The notes: generated by a model not told the origin, from the sequence alone. 40,942 bases of DNA from Neptunomonas sp. (GCF_016744175.1 NZ_JADGEV010000027.1:1-40942), one strand, 5' to 3'; counted from the stretch's first letter, positions 16,722-25,412 are shown. Numbers and translations: made by a program.

Positions 16722-17771
16722 GTGACAGATAACCGCAAACAAATTTTATCTTGGGCAGAGCAGGGGCTTATTCAAGGCGATGTTGAAGAAGCGCTAGCGG
16801 TAACCCATTCTCGTCCAACTGAACATGACTGGTTTGGTTTTATTAGCCAGTTTTTGATGTGGGCGGGAGGGGCTGCTATTGCGGTTGGTATGACTTTCTT
16901 TTTTGCTTTTAATTGGGATGTGATGGGGCGCTTTGCAAAATTTGGCTTGCTCGAAGCTATTATGCTGGTTGCTGCATTTATCTATTCACGCTTGGAGCAT
17001 CAACGTACCTCTTCTACGGTTTCTTTATTAGGCATGGCCTTGTTAACGGGGGCATTATTAGCGTTAACCGGACAAACTTATCAAACGGGCGCGGATCCTT
17101 GGCAGCTATTTGCAGTGTGGGCAGCATTAATTACGCCATGGGCGGCCATTGGTCGATCGAGCACACTATGGATTCTCTGGATCGGTTTAGTAAACTTATC
17201 GATGATGCTATATCTGAATACTTTTCGTGAAATGTTTGGTTTTCTCTTTCGTGAGGAGGAGTGGTTGTGGATATTTCTTGTCGTGAATACTGCCTTTTTA
17301 GTATTTTTTGAAGTGCTTGCGTGTTTTGGCAGTCTTCATAAAAGTGCTGTTGATAAAGTTAACAGCCTGGTTTTATCCGTTGCTTTAGCGAACAGGCAAG
17401 CAGCGCAGGTGTCGGCAATAATTTCTGGAGTGACAGTAACCTGGCTTGCCATTATCGCCATTTTTGATGGTCACGATTCAATCTGGGGGTTACCGATTTA
17501 TGTAGTCTGGATGGCTGCTGTTTTTTACTTGTACAGATATATAGTATTGGATCTCGTATTGTTATCTGGCTGTGTGTTAAGTGGCATTTTGGTGGTCACA
17601 TTCTCTATGGGTTGGATGTTTGAAGATGCCTTGGATGAAGGTGCATTTTTGTTGATTAGTATGGCTATTATCGGCTTATCTGCTGCGGGCGGTATTTGGT
17701 TAAAAAAGCTGGCTAGGCAACAGAAGCAACCCGTTTATGTACAAAAAGAGCAAACAAGTGAGGAGGCTTAA
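16722..17771 (+). CDS. DUF2157 family multi-pass membrane protein
   Basis: 349 residues starting at GTG 16722 behind GGAAGAGAAG. The N-terminus (about 1-40, KQILSWAEQGLI with VEEAL) matches the cytoplasmic start of DUF2157 proteins, followed by about nine hydrophobic segments; QTYQTGADPWQLFAVWA is the family's conserved stretch. The function is unknown. The gene ends one base before the next start (TAATATG), so translation of the pair is probably coupled. DUF2157 and DUF4401/GDYXXLXY genes commonly occur together, suggesting one membrane complex. Confidence 0.82.
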   Translation: MTDNRKQILSWAEQGLIQGDVEEALAVTHSRPTEHDWFGFISQFLMWAGGAAIAVGMTFFFAFNWDVMGRFAKFGLLEAIMLVAAFIYSRLEHQRTSSTVSLLGMALLTGALLALTGQTYQTGADPWQLFAVWAALITPWAAIGRSSTLWILWIGLVNLSMMLYLNTFREMFGFLFREEEWLWIFLVVNTAFLVFFEVLACFGSLHKSAVDKVNSLVLSVALANRQAAQVSAIISGVTVTWLAIIAIFDGHDSIWGLPIYVVWMAAVFYLYRYIVLDLVLLSGCVLSGILVVTFSMGWMFEDALDEGAFLLISMAIIGLSAAGGIWLKKLARQQKQPVYVQKEQTSEEA

Positions 17772-17772
17772 T

Positions 17773-19422
17773 ATGGACTCTTCAATAAATGCTCTATGGA
17801 CCACGCTTAAAAACCAGCAGTTAGTTTCTGGGGAGCTGCCCGCGACTGCGGATGGTTCTAGGGATGATAGTACTCCTTGGTATATTGCTTTAATGCAAGG
17901 CTTTGCTGGCTGGGTTGCTGCATTCTTTATGTTGGGCTTTGTTGGTTCTGTGTTTGGTTTTTTGTTTCGTTTTGATAATGAAATAGCGCTTATCGCGTCA
18001 GGACTCATCTGTTGTACGGCGGCTTATGTTTTGTTTCGTACTCAGAAAAAAAGCATTTTTGTTGGTCAGTTAGGATTAGTGTTTAGCTTAACTGGGCAGG
18101 TGATGGTGGCATGGGGGATTTTTGACTGGGTATCGTATAAGTCCTCAATAGCGTTTTTTGTGTTAGCTGGGTTCCAGTTAACAATAACCGTGTTGATGCC
18201 ACATTTCATACATCGGATTTTAAGCTGCTGGTTTGCAATGATAGCGCTCTTTTTAGGCCTTAATCAATTAGGGATATACGGCTTAGGAGCCGCCTGCTGT
18301 GGTGTGCTATTTACGCTAGTCTGGATAAATGAAAACCATTGGAAACGTTTTTATTCTCTGTGGGAACCTGTCGGTTTCGGGTTAGCGTTAGCGCTGGTAC
18401 AGTTTAATGGACACATCCTTTTTAGTGATGATTTGTTGTCTTTTTATGGTAGGTCAGGTGCTAATGGTTGGTGGGCAATAGCGCCTTGGGTTACGTCAGC
18501 ACTGGTTGCTGTTTCATTTGCCTTACTGCTCAAAAAGATTTTTCTGCAATATCAGCTCTCGTTATCATCGATGTCGGGACGGTTGGTGATTCTAGGAGGT
18601 ATTTTTCTGGTAGCGTCTGGGTTTATTGCCTTGGGTACCAGTAGTGCATTACTCATTTTGCTGGTGGGCTTCGCGTACCAGAGAACGAGTTTAAAAGCTC
18701 TAGGTTTACTCGCATTGCTGTCGTTTCTCTCTTGGTATTATTACAGCCTCGATACCACTTTATTGGTTAAATCATTTATCTTAGTAGGTACTGGTGTTGT
18801 CTTATTAGTGGGGCAACTAGTGGTGCGCGCGCTTTTAAACATTAGCTCAAATCCCAGTGACAGTACGAAAGAAAACACACAAGAAAGCATTTTCTTACTG
18901 TCGCGTTTATTAAAGCGTTCGGGTATGAACCGCGCTAAATGGATTAGCGTGGGCATGATGTGTTTGGTTCTGGGAGCGGTAAACCTCACCATTTTTAAGA
19001 AAGAACAGGTCTTGGACTCTGGCAAACTAGTCTTGCTGCCACTTGCTCCGGTTGACCCTCGCTCGCTCATGCAAGGAGATTACATGCGCTTGCGCTTTGC
19101 TTTGCAAAGGGAAGCATTCAGAGATAAATCTGCAGAGAGTGAAGAAGGCTTTATTCTCGTCAAGCTAGATGAAAACAGTGTGGGTCAGTTTACTGGCTTT
19201 TATCAAGGTGAAATACTGGCAGATAATCAAGTTAAAATGCAGTATCGCGTACGAGATGGAAAAGTTAAATTTGCTACCAATGCTTTCTTTTTCCAGGAGG
19301 GGACAGCTAACGATTATAGCCAGGCTCGATACGGCGAATTTCGAGTAGCCAGCAATGGTGAACTTTTATTGAATAATTTACGCGATAAAGACTATAAAAT
19401 TTTAGGGTATAACCAGCCTTAA
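17773..19422 (+). CDS. DUF4401 membrane protein fused to GDYXXLXY domain
   Basis: 549 residues. ATG 17773 is chosen because GAGGAGG lies 6 nt upstream and the preceding gene ends at 17771. Residues about 35-365 hold ten or so membrane helices (DUF4401-like). Another hydrophobic segment at about 400-420 anchors a C-terminal soluble domain, with the diagnostic QGDYMRLRF (GDYxxLxY) at about 435. In many genomes these two parts are separate proteins; here they form one chain. The soluble domain should lie outside the cytoplasmic membrane. The function is unknown. It is tightly linked to the DUF2157 gene before it and 30 bp before dgkA. Confidence 0.82.
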   Translation: MDSSINALWTTLKNQQLVSGELPATADGSRDDSTPWYIALMQGFAGWVAAFFMLGFVGSVFGFLFRFDNEIALIASGLICCTAAYVLFRTQKKSIFVGQLGLVFSLTGQVMVAWGIFDWVSYKSSIAFFVLAGFQLTITVLMPHFIHRILSCWFAMIALFLGLNQLGIYGLGAACCGVLFTLVWINENHWKRFYSLWEPVGFGLALALVQFNGHILFSDDLLSFYGRSGANGWWAIAPWVTSALVAVSFALLLKKIFLQYQLSLSSMSGRLVILGGIFLVASGFIALGTSSALLILLVGFAYQRTSLKALGLLALLSFLSWYYYSLDTTLLVKSFILVGTGVVLLVGQLVVRALLNISSNPSDSTKENTQESIFLLSRLLKRSGMNRAKWISVGMMCLVLGAVNLTIFKKEQVLDSGKLVLLPLAPVDPRSLMQGDYMRLRFALQREAFRDKSAESEEGFILVKLDENSVGQFTGFYQGEILADNQVKMQYRVRDGKVKFATNAFFFQEGTANDYSQARYGEFRVASNGELLLNNLRDKDYKILGYNQP

Positions 19423-19452
19423 TTTGACGATACACAGAGTAAGGGATAACTA

Positions 19453-19824
19453 ATGTCAAAGGTAACAGGCTTAGCACGATTCTATTATGCAACTAAGTAT
19501 TCAATTAAAGGAATAAAAGCTGCATTTAAACATGAGCCTGCATTTCAATATGAGGTGTATGGGTTTGCAGTGTTATTTCCGGCATCGTTTTGGGTAGCAC
19601 AAACCGCAACACAGTGGGCTCTGTTAGTCAGTAGCTGTTTGTTAGTACTTATTCTAGAGTTAGTAAACTCGGCAATTGAAGCTGTAGTTGATAGGGCTGG
19701 TAGTGAGTTTAATGAACTGGCAGGCCGTGCTAAAGATTTGGGATCGGCCACTGTTCTGTTTAGCTTGTTGATTACAGCGGCCGTTTGGGGAGGAATTATC
19801 TGGGATAATGGCGATCTTTTTTAG
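19453..19824 (+). CDS. dgkA: Diacylglycerol kinase, prokaryotic membrane type
   Basis: 123 residues with three membrane helices, matching DgkA in size. It phosphorylates diacylglycerol with ATP at the inner membrane and recycles lipid released by periplasmic glucan synthesis. The signature ELVNSAIEAVVDR (catalytic and metal-binding Glu) and GRAKDLGSATV are intact, as is the amphipathic N-terminus with GIKAAFKHEPAF. AAGGGA precedes the ATG. It lies 30 bp after the DUF4401/GDYXXLXY gene and may be cotranscribed with it. Confidence 0.95.
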   Translation: MSKVTGLARFYYATKYSIKGIKAAFKHEPAFQYEVYGFAVLFPASFWVAQTATQWALLVSSCLLVLILELVNSAIEAVVDRAGSEFNELAGRAKDLGSATVLFSLLITAAVWGGIIWDNGDLF

Positions 19825-19947
19825 ACCGCTTTGTGTAATTGAATCAGTGAGACGTTGCAGTACGGTTATCATTAATACGTTAACAAGACGTTTTTACCAG
19901 TGCTATCAAACGATATAGCGGCGTATACGCGCACTTAGCGAAACCTA

Positions 19948-20310
19948 CTACTTAATTCCCTCTTTTTGAAAGCGACGGTATCCCAAAAGGCCTCCATTAA
20001 TGTACTTGGCATTGTCATACCCCATGTTTCTTAATGCATTAGCTGATAAAGCTCCACGGTTAACCGCATTGCAATAGCACAAAATAACAGTGTCTAAATT
20101 ATCTACTTTAGCTTCGATAATCATTTCCAACTTTCCTCGGCTTATATTGAGCGAGCCTACAATATGGCCTGCATCGTGTTCTTCTTTATCACGGATATCC
20201 AATGCAATTGCTCCGAGTGCTATCAAGGCATCAACTTGTTCAGGTAATACTCCTTCAACACGTGAACATGCATCATCGGCTAATGTTTGGAATTTCTTTG
20301 TATATGCCAT
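19948..20310 (-). CDS. Single-domain rhodanese-like protein
   Basis: 120 residues forming one rhodanese domain. LDIRDKEEHDAGHIVGSLNI is the N-terminal CH2A-like motif. The active-site loop CNAVNRGAL carries the persulfide cysteine and the arginine six residues on, and is followed by LRNMGYDNAKYINGGLLGY. It probably carries sulfane sulfur in the cytoplasm. An AGAGA motif precedes the ATG. It converges with dgkA and has no functional partner nearby. Confidence 0.88.
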   Translation of the reverse strand: MAYTKKFQTLADDACSRVEGVLPEQVDALIALGAIALDIRDKEEHDAGHIVGSLNISRGKLEMIIEAKVDNLDTVILCYCNAVNRGALSANALRNMGYDNAKYINGGLLGYRRFQKEGIK

Positions 20311-21176
20311 TGATATGTCTCTTATATTCTATTAATTGATTAACTACGATTTAGCGGACAACAGTTCAAAGATAAATCATGCTTCTTCTTTAAACTTAAT
20401 AGTGTCATTTCGGGTGTGAAAGCTCTGTTTTTAGCCATTGATGTTGGTTTAACTATTTGAGATGACAGAGCTACATAGCTGACACCAGCTTGCCAATGAA
20501 TGTATAGCCTTAGTTCAAACAGCTATAGACCCAGCCAGAACTTTTTATGTGGATCCAAGGCAAAGCATTTTAGAGAAAATAAGCATATACAAAAACTATC
20601 TAGAGGCCCTTAGATTAAACGCAGGAAGGTAATTGCTCTAACTGCCAGACCATTAATGCCTTTACGTGCACTCATAAATATAATGAATGCAAAAATATCA
20701 ATTACTCAGATGCAGTCTGCCGATGGTATGGCGGCGACAGTTGTTTTAAATCAAGCCGTCTGCAGCTGTGGACAATAGGCTTTTAAAAGATGAGGTTATT
20801 ACAACGGGAACATTAACGTCAGCATTTTCCATAAGTTCAGGACAAGTGTGGCGTGCCAGTTTAGACGGTATTTTGTTACCGGATCTGAAGATTAATTTTG
20901 AAATATAGATAAGACTCTAACAAAACATATAAATGGACAAGGCGTTGAAGTTGTTTGATTAGTACCGTAGTTCTTGGTTTTCGAACGACCTCTCAGTTAA
21001 GGAGAACATGAACAAGTATCCAGCCATTCGATAATCATTCACTCTTCTCTGCTTAGTAAGATGAGATCTACACAGAGAGCAGCCACATTACAAAATTATA
21101 TCGTGCTCGAAGAAGCCTTTTGCTATTAATTCGAGAATAATAAGGGGTGATGAGGCGAACTACCTGCTTCAACTTA
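20311..21176. other. Gene-poor stretch of about 860 bp with decayed coding sequence
   Basis: No intact gene is visible. Next to the rhodanese gene TTGAAC and TAGTTA, 17 bp apart on the minus strand, could be its promoter. Around 20520-20630 a plus-strand frame reads DPARTFYVDPRQS then NYLEALRLNAGR before a stop, like the tail of an unidentified protein. Near 20780-20908 is a hydratase-like C-terminus (separate entry). From 20909 to 21176, downstream of nasA, I see nothing. Confidence 0.6.
20780..20908 (+). pseudogene. Remnant of a 2-keto-4-pentenoate hydratase-like gene (C-terminal fragment)
   Basis: The plus-strand frame here reads LLKDEVITTGTLTSAFSI, then GQVWRASLDGILLPDLKINFEI and a stop. 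This matches the C-terminal end of the 2-keto-4-pentenoate hydratase/FAH superfamily, where the GD-VTTGT-T, G-W-A and GLPLPGL-V-F pattern is characteristic. No start codon, ribosome site or upstream two-thirds of the gene is recognisable in any frame, so it is a fragment. Confidence 0.55.
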
Positions 21177-23858
21177 TTAGCTTATACACTCAAGGCTATG
21201 GTCATCTACTAGTGTTCTTAACTCAGGGATACATGAACCACAATTACTACCGCACTTTAGAGTAGTGCCTAAGCTTTCAATACAGCTTGCTTTACCGTTT
21301 TGTAAAGCATTGATAATGGTTTTTTCGCCTACTTGATAACAAGCGCAAATCGTTTTTCCTGTTTGTAATGAGGGGTCGCAAGGAAACCCCGAAAGTAGCC
21401 GTAACCGGTCTTGAACAGTTGAGAACTCCGTTCCAACTTGATTTGCTAACCACGCTTTATCGTACTCGGGTAGTTCTGGTCCGCTAAGCAAAACTACGTG
21501 TAGTCGGTTATTGATAAAACCAGCAGCACTTAAATATCTCTGTTCTGAGTCTGTTAAGTGTACCCATTGATCAACTTTTGGGTATGCAGTGGTTAGCCAT
21601 TTTAATGAAGGCGACTTTTTAAGATCAATCAGCTCCCACAACGTGCAGTTGGCTAATGGAGTTTTAAACCACTCCATTTTTTCATCAGGCACAAAGTCAG
21701 AAGTGGTCAGTAATACACCCTGCCAATGAGGCGTTAGCGGTGTGATAGTCACAGGGCTGTGCTTAAATTCAGGTTGTCCAGAAAGCGTATCTTGAATGGG
21801 GCGAACTAAGCTATTTGCCCTTGCATGGCTGGCGAATGCGTCACTCCAGTGCATCGGCACAAAAACGGAATCCTTACGTTGTGAGTCGCTGATACTCGCG
21901 CGTGCAATATACTTAATTCCCCGGTCTTGTAGAGAGACAAGAGAGTTATTTTTGATCACCAGCTTGGCTGCCGTGTCAGGATGAATTTCAATCTGTGGCG
22001 TTGCAATATGCTCCAATAAGCGGTGTGCTTTCCCAGTACGTGTCATGGTATGCCACTGATCTCTGATGCGGCCTGTATTAAGGATTAACCGGTCACCGTT
22101 TGCAGCATAGGTAGGTAAGCGTGGCGTGATAGAAATAAGGTTTGCTTTGTTAGACGGGGTATAGAAGTGCCCATCATCAAAGAAGCGTTTTCTGCCTTGA
22201 GGATAGGCTCTATTAACAGGCCACTGAATCGGCTCAAGGTTTTGGTATTCCAGATCACTGATATCTGCAAGCCCAGAAATATCAAAGTCACGTTCACTGC
22301 CACCGGTAGCGCCGTTAACACTTTTGTTTTCAAAACCAGAAAGTGCTGCATGTTCACGAAATATCTCGGCGCTAGATGCAAAATTGAAGGCATCTTTAAA
22401 GCCCATCCGCTTTGCCACTTCACAGATGATTTTCCAGTCATCTTGCGCTTTAGCAGGAGGACATAGAAAACGCCGCTGCCTCGAAATGCGTCGTTCCGAA
22501 TTCGTTGTTGTTCCGTCTTTCTCCCCCCAGGTGGTTGCCGGCAAGCACACATCTGCAAATTGTAGTGTATCGGTCGAGTCGCTTGAATCAGATACGATGA
22601 CTAAATCACAATGAGCGAGTGTTTGCTTGATTTTGTTGGCATCCGGCATAGAAACAACAGGGTTTGTTGCTATTATCCATATCGCTTTTATGTGTCCAGT
22701 TTTCACAGCATCAAACATGTCTACTGCTTTAAAACCTTCTGTTTTCACTCTATTAGGTGTGTCCCAAAACCGCTGAACGGCATCAAGACTATTCGGGTTC
22801 GTAAGTTCCATATGTGCAGCGAGTTGATTGGCTAAACCGCCGACTTCACGTCCACCCATTGCATTGGGTTGGCCTGTTATAGAAAAGGGAGCAGCACCTT
22901 GTTTACCAATTTTCCCTGTGATTAGGTGGCAATTGATAATGGCATTACCTTTATCAACACCACTGGATGATTGGTTAATTCCTTGTGAAAAAAGAGTAAC
23001 GACACGTTCATTATCGCCAAACCAGTGATAGAGCATTTTCAGCGCTGTTTCTGATACATCACAATCAAGTGCAGTTTGCTCAAGAGTCTGATTTCTAACA
23101 TTATGAGATAAGCTGTCAAACCCCTCACAATGCTGATCAATAAATGTTTGGTCTAGTTTTTTATTGGCTATTAGATGGTGTGTTAAACCATTGAATAGAA
23201 AACCATCGCTACCCGGCTTTAATGGCAAATGCAGATCAGCAATATCACAGCTGGCTGTTTTACGCGGATCAATGACAACAATCTTCATGTCAGGGCGTTC
23301 AACTTTGGCTTTGGCTAAACGTTGATAAACAATAGGGTGTGCCCAGGCTAGATTAGAGCCTGTTAGAATGACGACATCCGCTAAATCAAGGTCTTCATAA
23401 CAACCCGGAACAGTGTCACTACCAAAAGCTCGTTTATGCGCTGATACAGCGGAGGACATGCATAAACGGGAATTCGTATCGATATTGGCGGTGCCGATAA
23501 AACCTTTCATGAGTTTATTGGCGACATAGTAATCTTCAGTTAGGATCTGTCCAGAGACGTACATAGCCACAGCATCAGGGCCGTGTTTTTCGATAATATC
23601 AGATAGCTTTTGAGCAACATGAGAATAAGCAGTTTCTGGATCGACAGTTTTACCTGCAATTTTAGCTGAAAGCATTCGTCCTTGGTGGCTAACGGTTTCA
23701 TCTAAAGCCGAGCCTTTAACGCAGAGCTTACCTTGGTTGGCTGGGTGTTCTGTCGAGCCACTCACAGCTATCAAGTTTCCCAGCTGAACTTTGGCATCTA
23801 TACCGCAACCAACGCCACAATATGGGCAAGTCGTTTTAATAGTCTCTGTTGTGGTCAT
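21177..23858 (-). CDS. nasA: Assimilatory nitrate reductase catalytic subunit
   Basis: 893 residues. It is a cytoplasmic molybdopterin enzyme reducing nitrate to nitrite for assimilation. The N-terminal 4Fe-4S motif is TCPYCGVGCG with GKLCVKG. NSRLCMSSAV carries the likely molybdenum-ligating cysteine, and SRQRRFLCPP and INTGRIRDQWHTMTR-type stretches follow in the Mo-bisMGD domains. The C-terminal 65 residues add a BFD-like 2Fe-2S domain (ICACYQVG with CGSNCGSCIPEL), as in NasA rather than periplasmic NapA; there is no Tat signal. ATG 23858 is preceded by GGGA; a TTG at 23870 is less likely. Its promoter and leader point to nitrogen control. nirBD lies 15 kb away on the same strand. Confidence 0.95.
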   Translation of the reverse strand: MTTTETIKTTCPYCGVGCGIDAKVQLGNLIAVSGSTEHPANQGKLCVKGSALDETVSHQGRMLSAKIAGKTVDPETAYSHVAQKLSDIIEKHGPDAVAMYVSGQILTEDYYVANKLMKGFIGTANIDTNSRLCMSSAVSAHKRAFGSDTVPGCYEDLDLADVVILTGSNLAWAHPIVYQRLAKAKVERPDMKIVVIDPRKTASCDIADLHLPLKPGSDGFLFNGLTHHLIANKKLDQTFIDQHCEGFDSLSHNVRNQTLEQTALDCDVSETALKMLYHWFGDNERVVTLFSQGINQSSSGVDKGNAIINCHLITGKIGKQGAAPFSITGQPNAMGGREVGGLANQLAAHMELTNPNSLDAVQRFWDTPNRVKTEGFKAVDMFDAVKTGHIKAIWIIATNPVVSMPDANKIKQTLAHCDLVIVSDSSDSTDTLQFADVCLPATTWGEKDGTTTNSERRISRQRRFLCPPAKAQDDWKIICEVAKRMGFKDAFNFASSAEIFREHAALSGFENKSVNGATGGSERDFDISGLADISDLEYQNLEPIQWPVNRAYPQGRKRFFDDGHFYTPSNKANLISITPRLPTYAANGDRLILNTGRIRDQWHTMTRTGKAHRLLEHIATPQIEIHPDTAAKLVIKNNSLVSLQDRGIKYIARASISDSQRKDSVFVPMHWSDAFASHARANSLVRPIQDTLSGQPEFKHSPVTITPLTPHWQGVLLTTSDFVPDEKMEWFKTPLANCTLWELIDLKKSPSLKWLTTAYPKVDQWVHLTDSEQRYLSAAGFINNRLHVVLLSGPELPEYDKAWLANQVGTEFSTVQDRLRLLSGFPCDPSLQTGKTICACYQVGEKTIINALQNGKASCIESLGTTLKCGSNCGSCIPELRTLVDDHSLECIS

Positions 23859-23868
23859 CTTTTTTCCC

Positions 23869-23908
23869 AAAAAAAGGCGCCAAACAGGAGCAATCCTGAA
23901 TCAGCGCC
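23869..23908 (-). terminator. Leader terminator (attenuator) just upstream of nasA
   Basis: On the minus strand GGCGC-TGATT-CAGGA-TTGC-TCCTG-TTT-GGCGCC is followed by seven T residues. The stem has two paired blocks (GGCGC with GCGCC, and CAGGA with TCCTG) around a 4-nt loop. The T-run ends 10 nt before the nasA start codon, downstream of the only good promoter, so most transcripts must read through it. This arrangement fits antitermination of NasR/NasT type. Confidence 0.8.
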
Positions 23909-23919
23909 ATTGTCAACAT

Positions 23920-23961
23920 TTCTCAATACTGAGAACAAATATTTGTACGTAACTCACGTAC
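23920..23961 (-). promoter_or_regulatory. Two leader RNA hairpins upstream of nasA terminator
   Basis: In the nasA leader (minus strand) two perfect 6-bp hairpins precede the terminator: GTACGT-GAGTT-ACGTAC (23945-23961) and TTCTCA-GTAT-TGAGAA (23920-23935). Tandem hairpins ahead of a terminator are the layout bound by ANTAR antiterminators such as NasT. The loops do not clearly show the A1/G4 hexaloop pattern (the second could open to AGUAUU), so the ANTAR assignment is tentative. Confidence 0.5.
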
Positions 23962-23995
23962 ATGTCTAACTAAGTAATGCTTACCAAATAGGTAA

Positions 23996-24012
23996 TGCAT
24001 GATTGATGCCAA
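23996..24012 (-). promoter_or_regulatory. Sigma-54 promoter of nasA
   Basis: On the minus strand TTGGCATCAATCATGCA has the -24 GG and -12 GC separated by exactly 10 bp, close to the TTGGCACN(6)TTGCA consensus. Transcription would start near 23985, giving a leader of about 127 nt that contains the two hairpins and the terminator. Confidence 0.72.
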
Positions 24013-24120
24013 GGAATAATTCATTGCTGCTATGCTCTGTATCTCATTGTTATAAAATAACTTTTCTTATATTTGTGGAGAAAATTAATATATTTCTCTA
24101 GTAAAAGATGTTCTTGATGG

Positions 24121-24154
24121 TGCACCAAAATGGAAATTGCACCTTTGTGGTACG
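24121..24154. promoter_or_regulatory. Two tandem NtrC-like enhancer boxes
   Basis: TGCACCA-AAA-TGG (24121-24133) and TGCACCT-TTG-TGGT (24138-24151) both follow the NtrC pattern TGCACCANNNTGGTGCA, with the right half weaker in each. They lie about 145-160 bp upstream of the predicted sigma-54 start of nasA, a normal enhancer distance. Confidence 0.62.
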
Positions 24155-24240
24155 TAACATGTTGTAATACGGATAGATTTTAGTGAATGAGCTTTGCTAA
24201 CAATAAGCGGAACTGTATAGCAGGATACGTAGAGGTTTTT

Positions 24241-25278
24241 ATGGATAGTTTGATTGATAAGGTTACTTATTTAGCGCCGTCACTGGCGATCAGTGTGGTG
24301 GTGATTGCGTTGCTATTAACAGCGAATTGGGCTTTGTTGGGACGCCACCCTGAATTAGGTAATGAGAAAAAACTTCCAAGGCAGCTCACTTTGCTTGCGC
24401 TAACACTTATTGGTTTTGTCGTGATTACTTTTGCGCTGCCCGTGAGTGATACCGCGCGTAACCAAGTTATAACGCTTGTTGGTGTATTGCTATCAGGGAT
24501 TGTTGCATTCTCATCGACAACCTTTGTAGCCAACTTTATGGCAGGGATTATGTTACGTATGAATAGACCATTTAAAACCGGTGATTTTATACGGGTAGAA
24601 GATTACTTTGGGCGCGTATCTGAGCGTGGCTTATTTGATACTGAAATTCAGAGCGAGCATCGTGCGCTTATTACCTTGCCTAATCTATACCTTGTGTCTC
24701 GTCCGGTAGAAGTTATTAGTAAGTCGGGTGCGATTATTTCGAGTACTTTAACCTTGGGCTATGACATCCACTATTCGCGGATTGAGTCATTGTTGATCTT
24801 GGCAGCAAAAGCGACAGATCTAAAGGATCCTTTTGTTCAGGTAATTGAGCTAGGTAATGATGCCGTCACCTACCGGGTGAGTGGGTTATTAGTCGATGTA
24901 AAAAGCATGCTAACGACCCGCTCTCAATTACATCGAGCAATGTTGGATGCATTGCATGATGGTGCTGTAGAGATAATATCCCCTACCTTTGTTAATCAAC
25001 GACGTTTGGATGATCATTTAAAAATAGTACCGGGTGCTGGGATTAGGGAGTCTGTAAAAGCTTCTACAACGCCTGAAGAAATCGTGTTCGATAAAGCTGA
25101 AAAAGCAGAGCAGCAAGAAGCGGCCCAAGATCGCTTAAAAAAGGAACTTCAAGTTTTAGGTGATCAATTGAATGCGTCTAGTGGTGATGAAAAAGCTAAA
25201 ATTGAGCTCCATATAGAACAAATACGACAACAGCTTGAGAACGTTAGCGAGCAAAGAAAGAAGGCAAAACAAGAGTAA
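24241..25278 (+). CDS. MscS-family mechanosensitive ion channel
   Basis: 345 residues from ATG 24241, supported by GAGG 5-9 nt upstream; an in-frame ATG at 24187 lacks this. Three hydrophobic segments (about 10-30, 45-65, 75-110) end in the pore-lining, Gly/Ala-rich helix (LSGIVAFSSTTFVANFMAGIMLR). The MscS beta domain follows (PFKTGDFIRVEDYFGRVSERGLFDTEI, with NLYLVSRPV) and then an alpha/beta domain. The last 70 residues are a charged coiled coil rich in K/E/Q, longer than in minimal MscS. It probably releases solutes on hypo-osmotic shock. It diverges from nasA but no regulatory link is evident. Confidence 0.92.
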   Translation: MDSLIDKVTYLAPSLAISVVVIALLLTANWALLGRHPELGNEKKLPRQLTLLALTLIGFVVITFALPVSDTARNQVITLVGVLLSGIVAFSSTTFVANFMAGIMLRMNRPFKTGDFIRVEDYFGRVSERGLFDTEIQSEHRALITLPNLYLVSRPVEVISKSGAIISSTLTLGYDIHYSRIESLLILAAKATDLKDPFVQVIELGNDAVTYRVSGLLVDVKSMLTTRSQLHRAMLDALHDGAVEIISPTFVNQRRLDDHLKIVPGAGIRESVKASTTPEEIVFDKAEKAEQQEAAQDRLKKELQVLGDQLNASSGDEKAKIELHIEQIRQQLENVSEQRKKAKQE

Positions 25279-25378
25279 CACTTGATTAGAAAACTGAAGT
25301 GGATCGTTGATTCGGACATGATTTTTGGCTTGGTGGTACTCGCGAAGTGGGCATGCATAAAATAAAAAGATAACGCTA
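25279..25378. other. Spacer between mscS-like gene and sRNA promoter
   Basis: No gene is seen. The last 25 bases (ATAAAATAAAAAGATAAC, around 25357-25374) are A-rich and could act as an UP element for the promoter that follows. Confidence 0.35.
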
Positions 25379-25407
25379 TTGATTCTGATTATCATTTGCG
25401 TTAATAT
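25379..25407 (+). promoter_or_regulatory. Sigma-70 promoter overlapped by a Fur box
   Basis: TTGATT (25379-25384) and TAATAT (25402-25407) are exactly 17 bp apart. Between and over them lies GATTCT-GATTAT-C-ATTTGC (25381-25399), matching 14 of 19 positions of the Fur consensus GATAATGATAATCATTATC. Fur bound with iron would block RNA polymerase here. Transcription would start near 25413. Confidence 0.75.
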
Positions 25408-25412
25408 GGTTT

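Noticed and set aside
20915-20950. TCTAAC...GCGTTGAAG resembling attC core motifs
   Set aside because: Only about 35 bp apart with no inverted arms between the cores; too short and unstructured for attC.
22085-22558. 157-codon ORF in a second minus-strand frame inside nasA, and similar antisense ORFs in nasA, icd and the integrase
   Set aside because: Shadow frames of well-supported genes, without ribosome sites or known domains.
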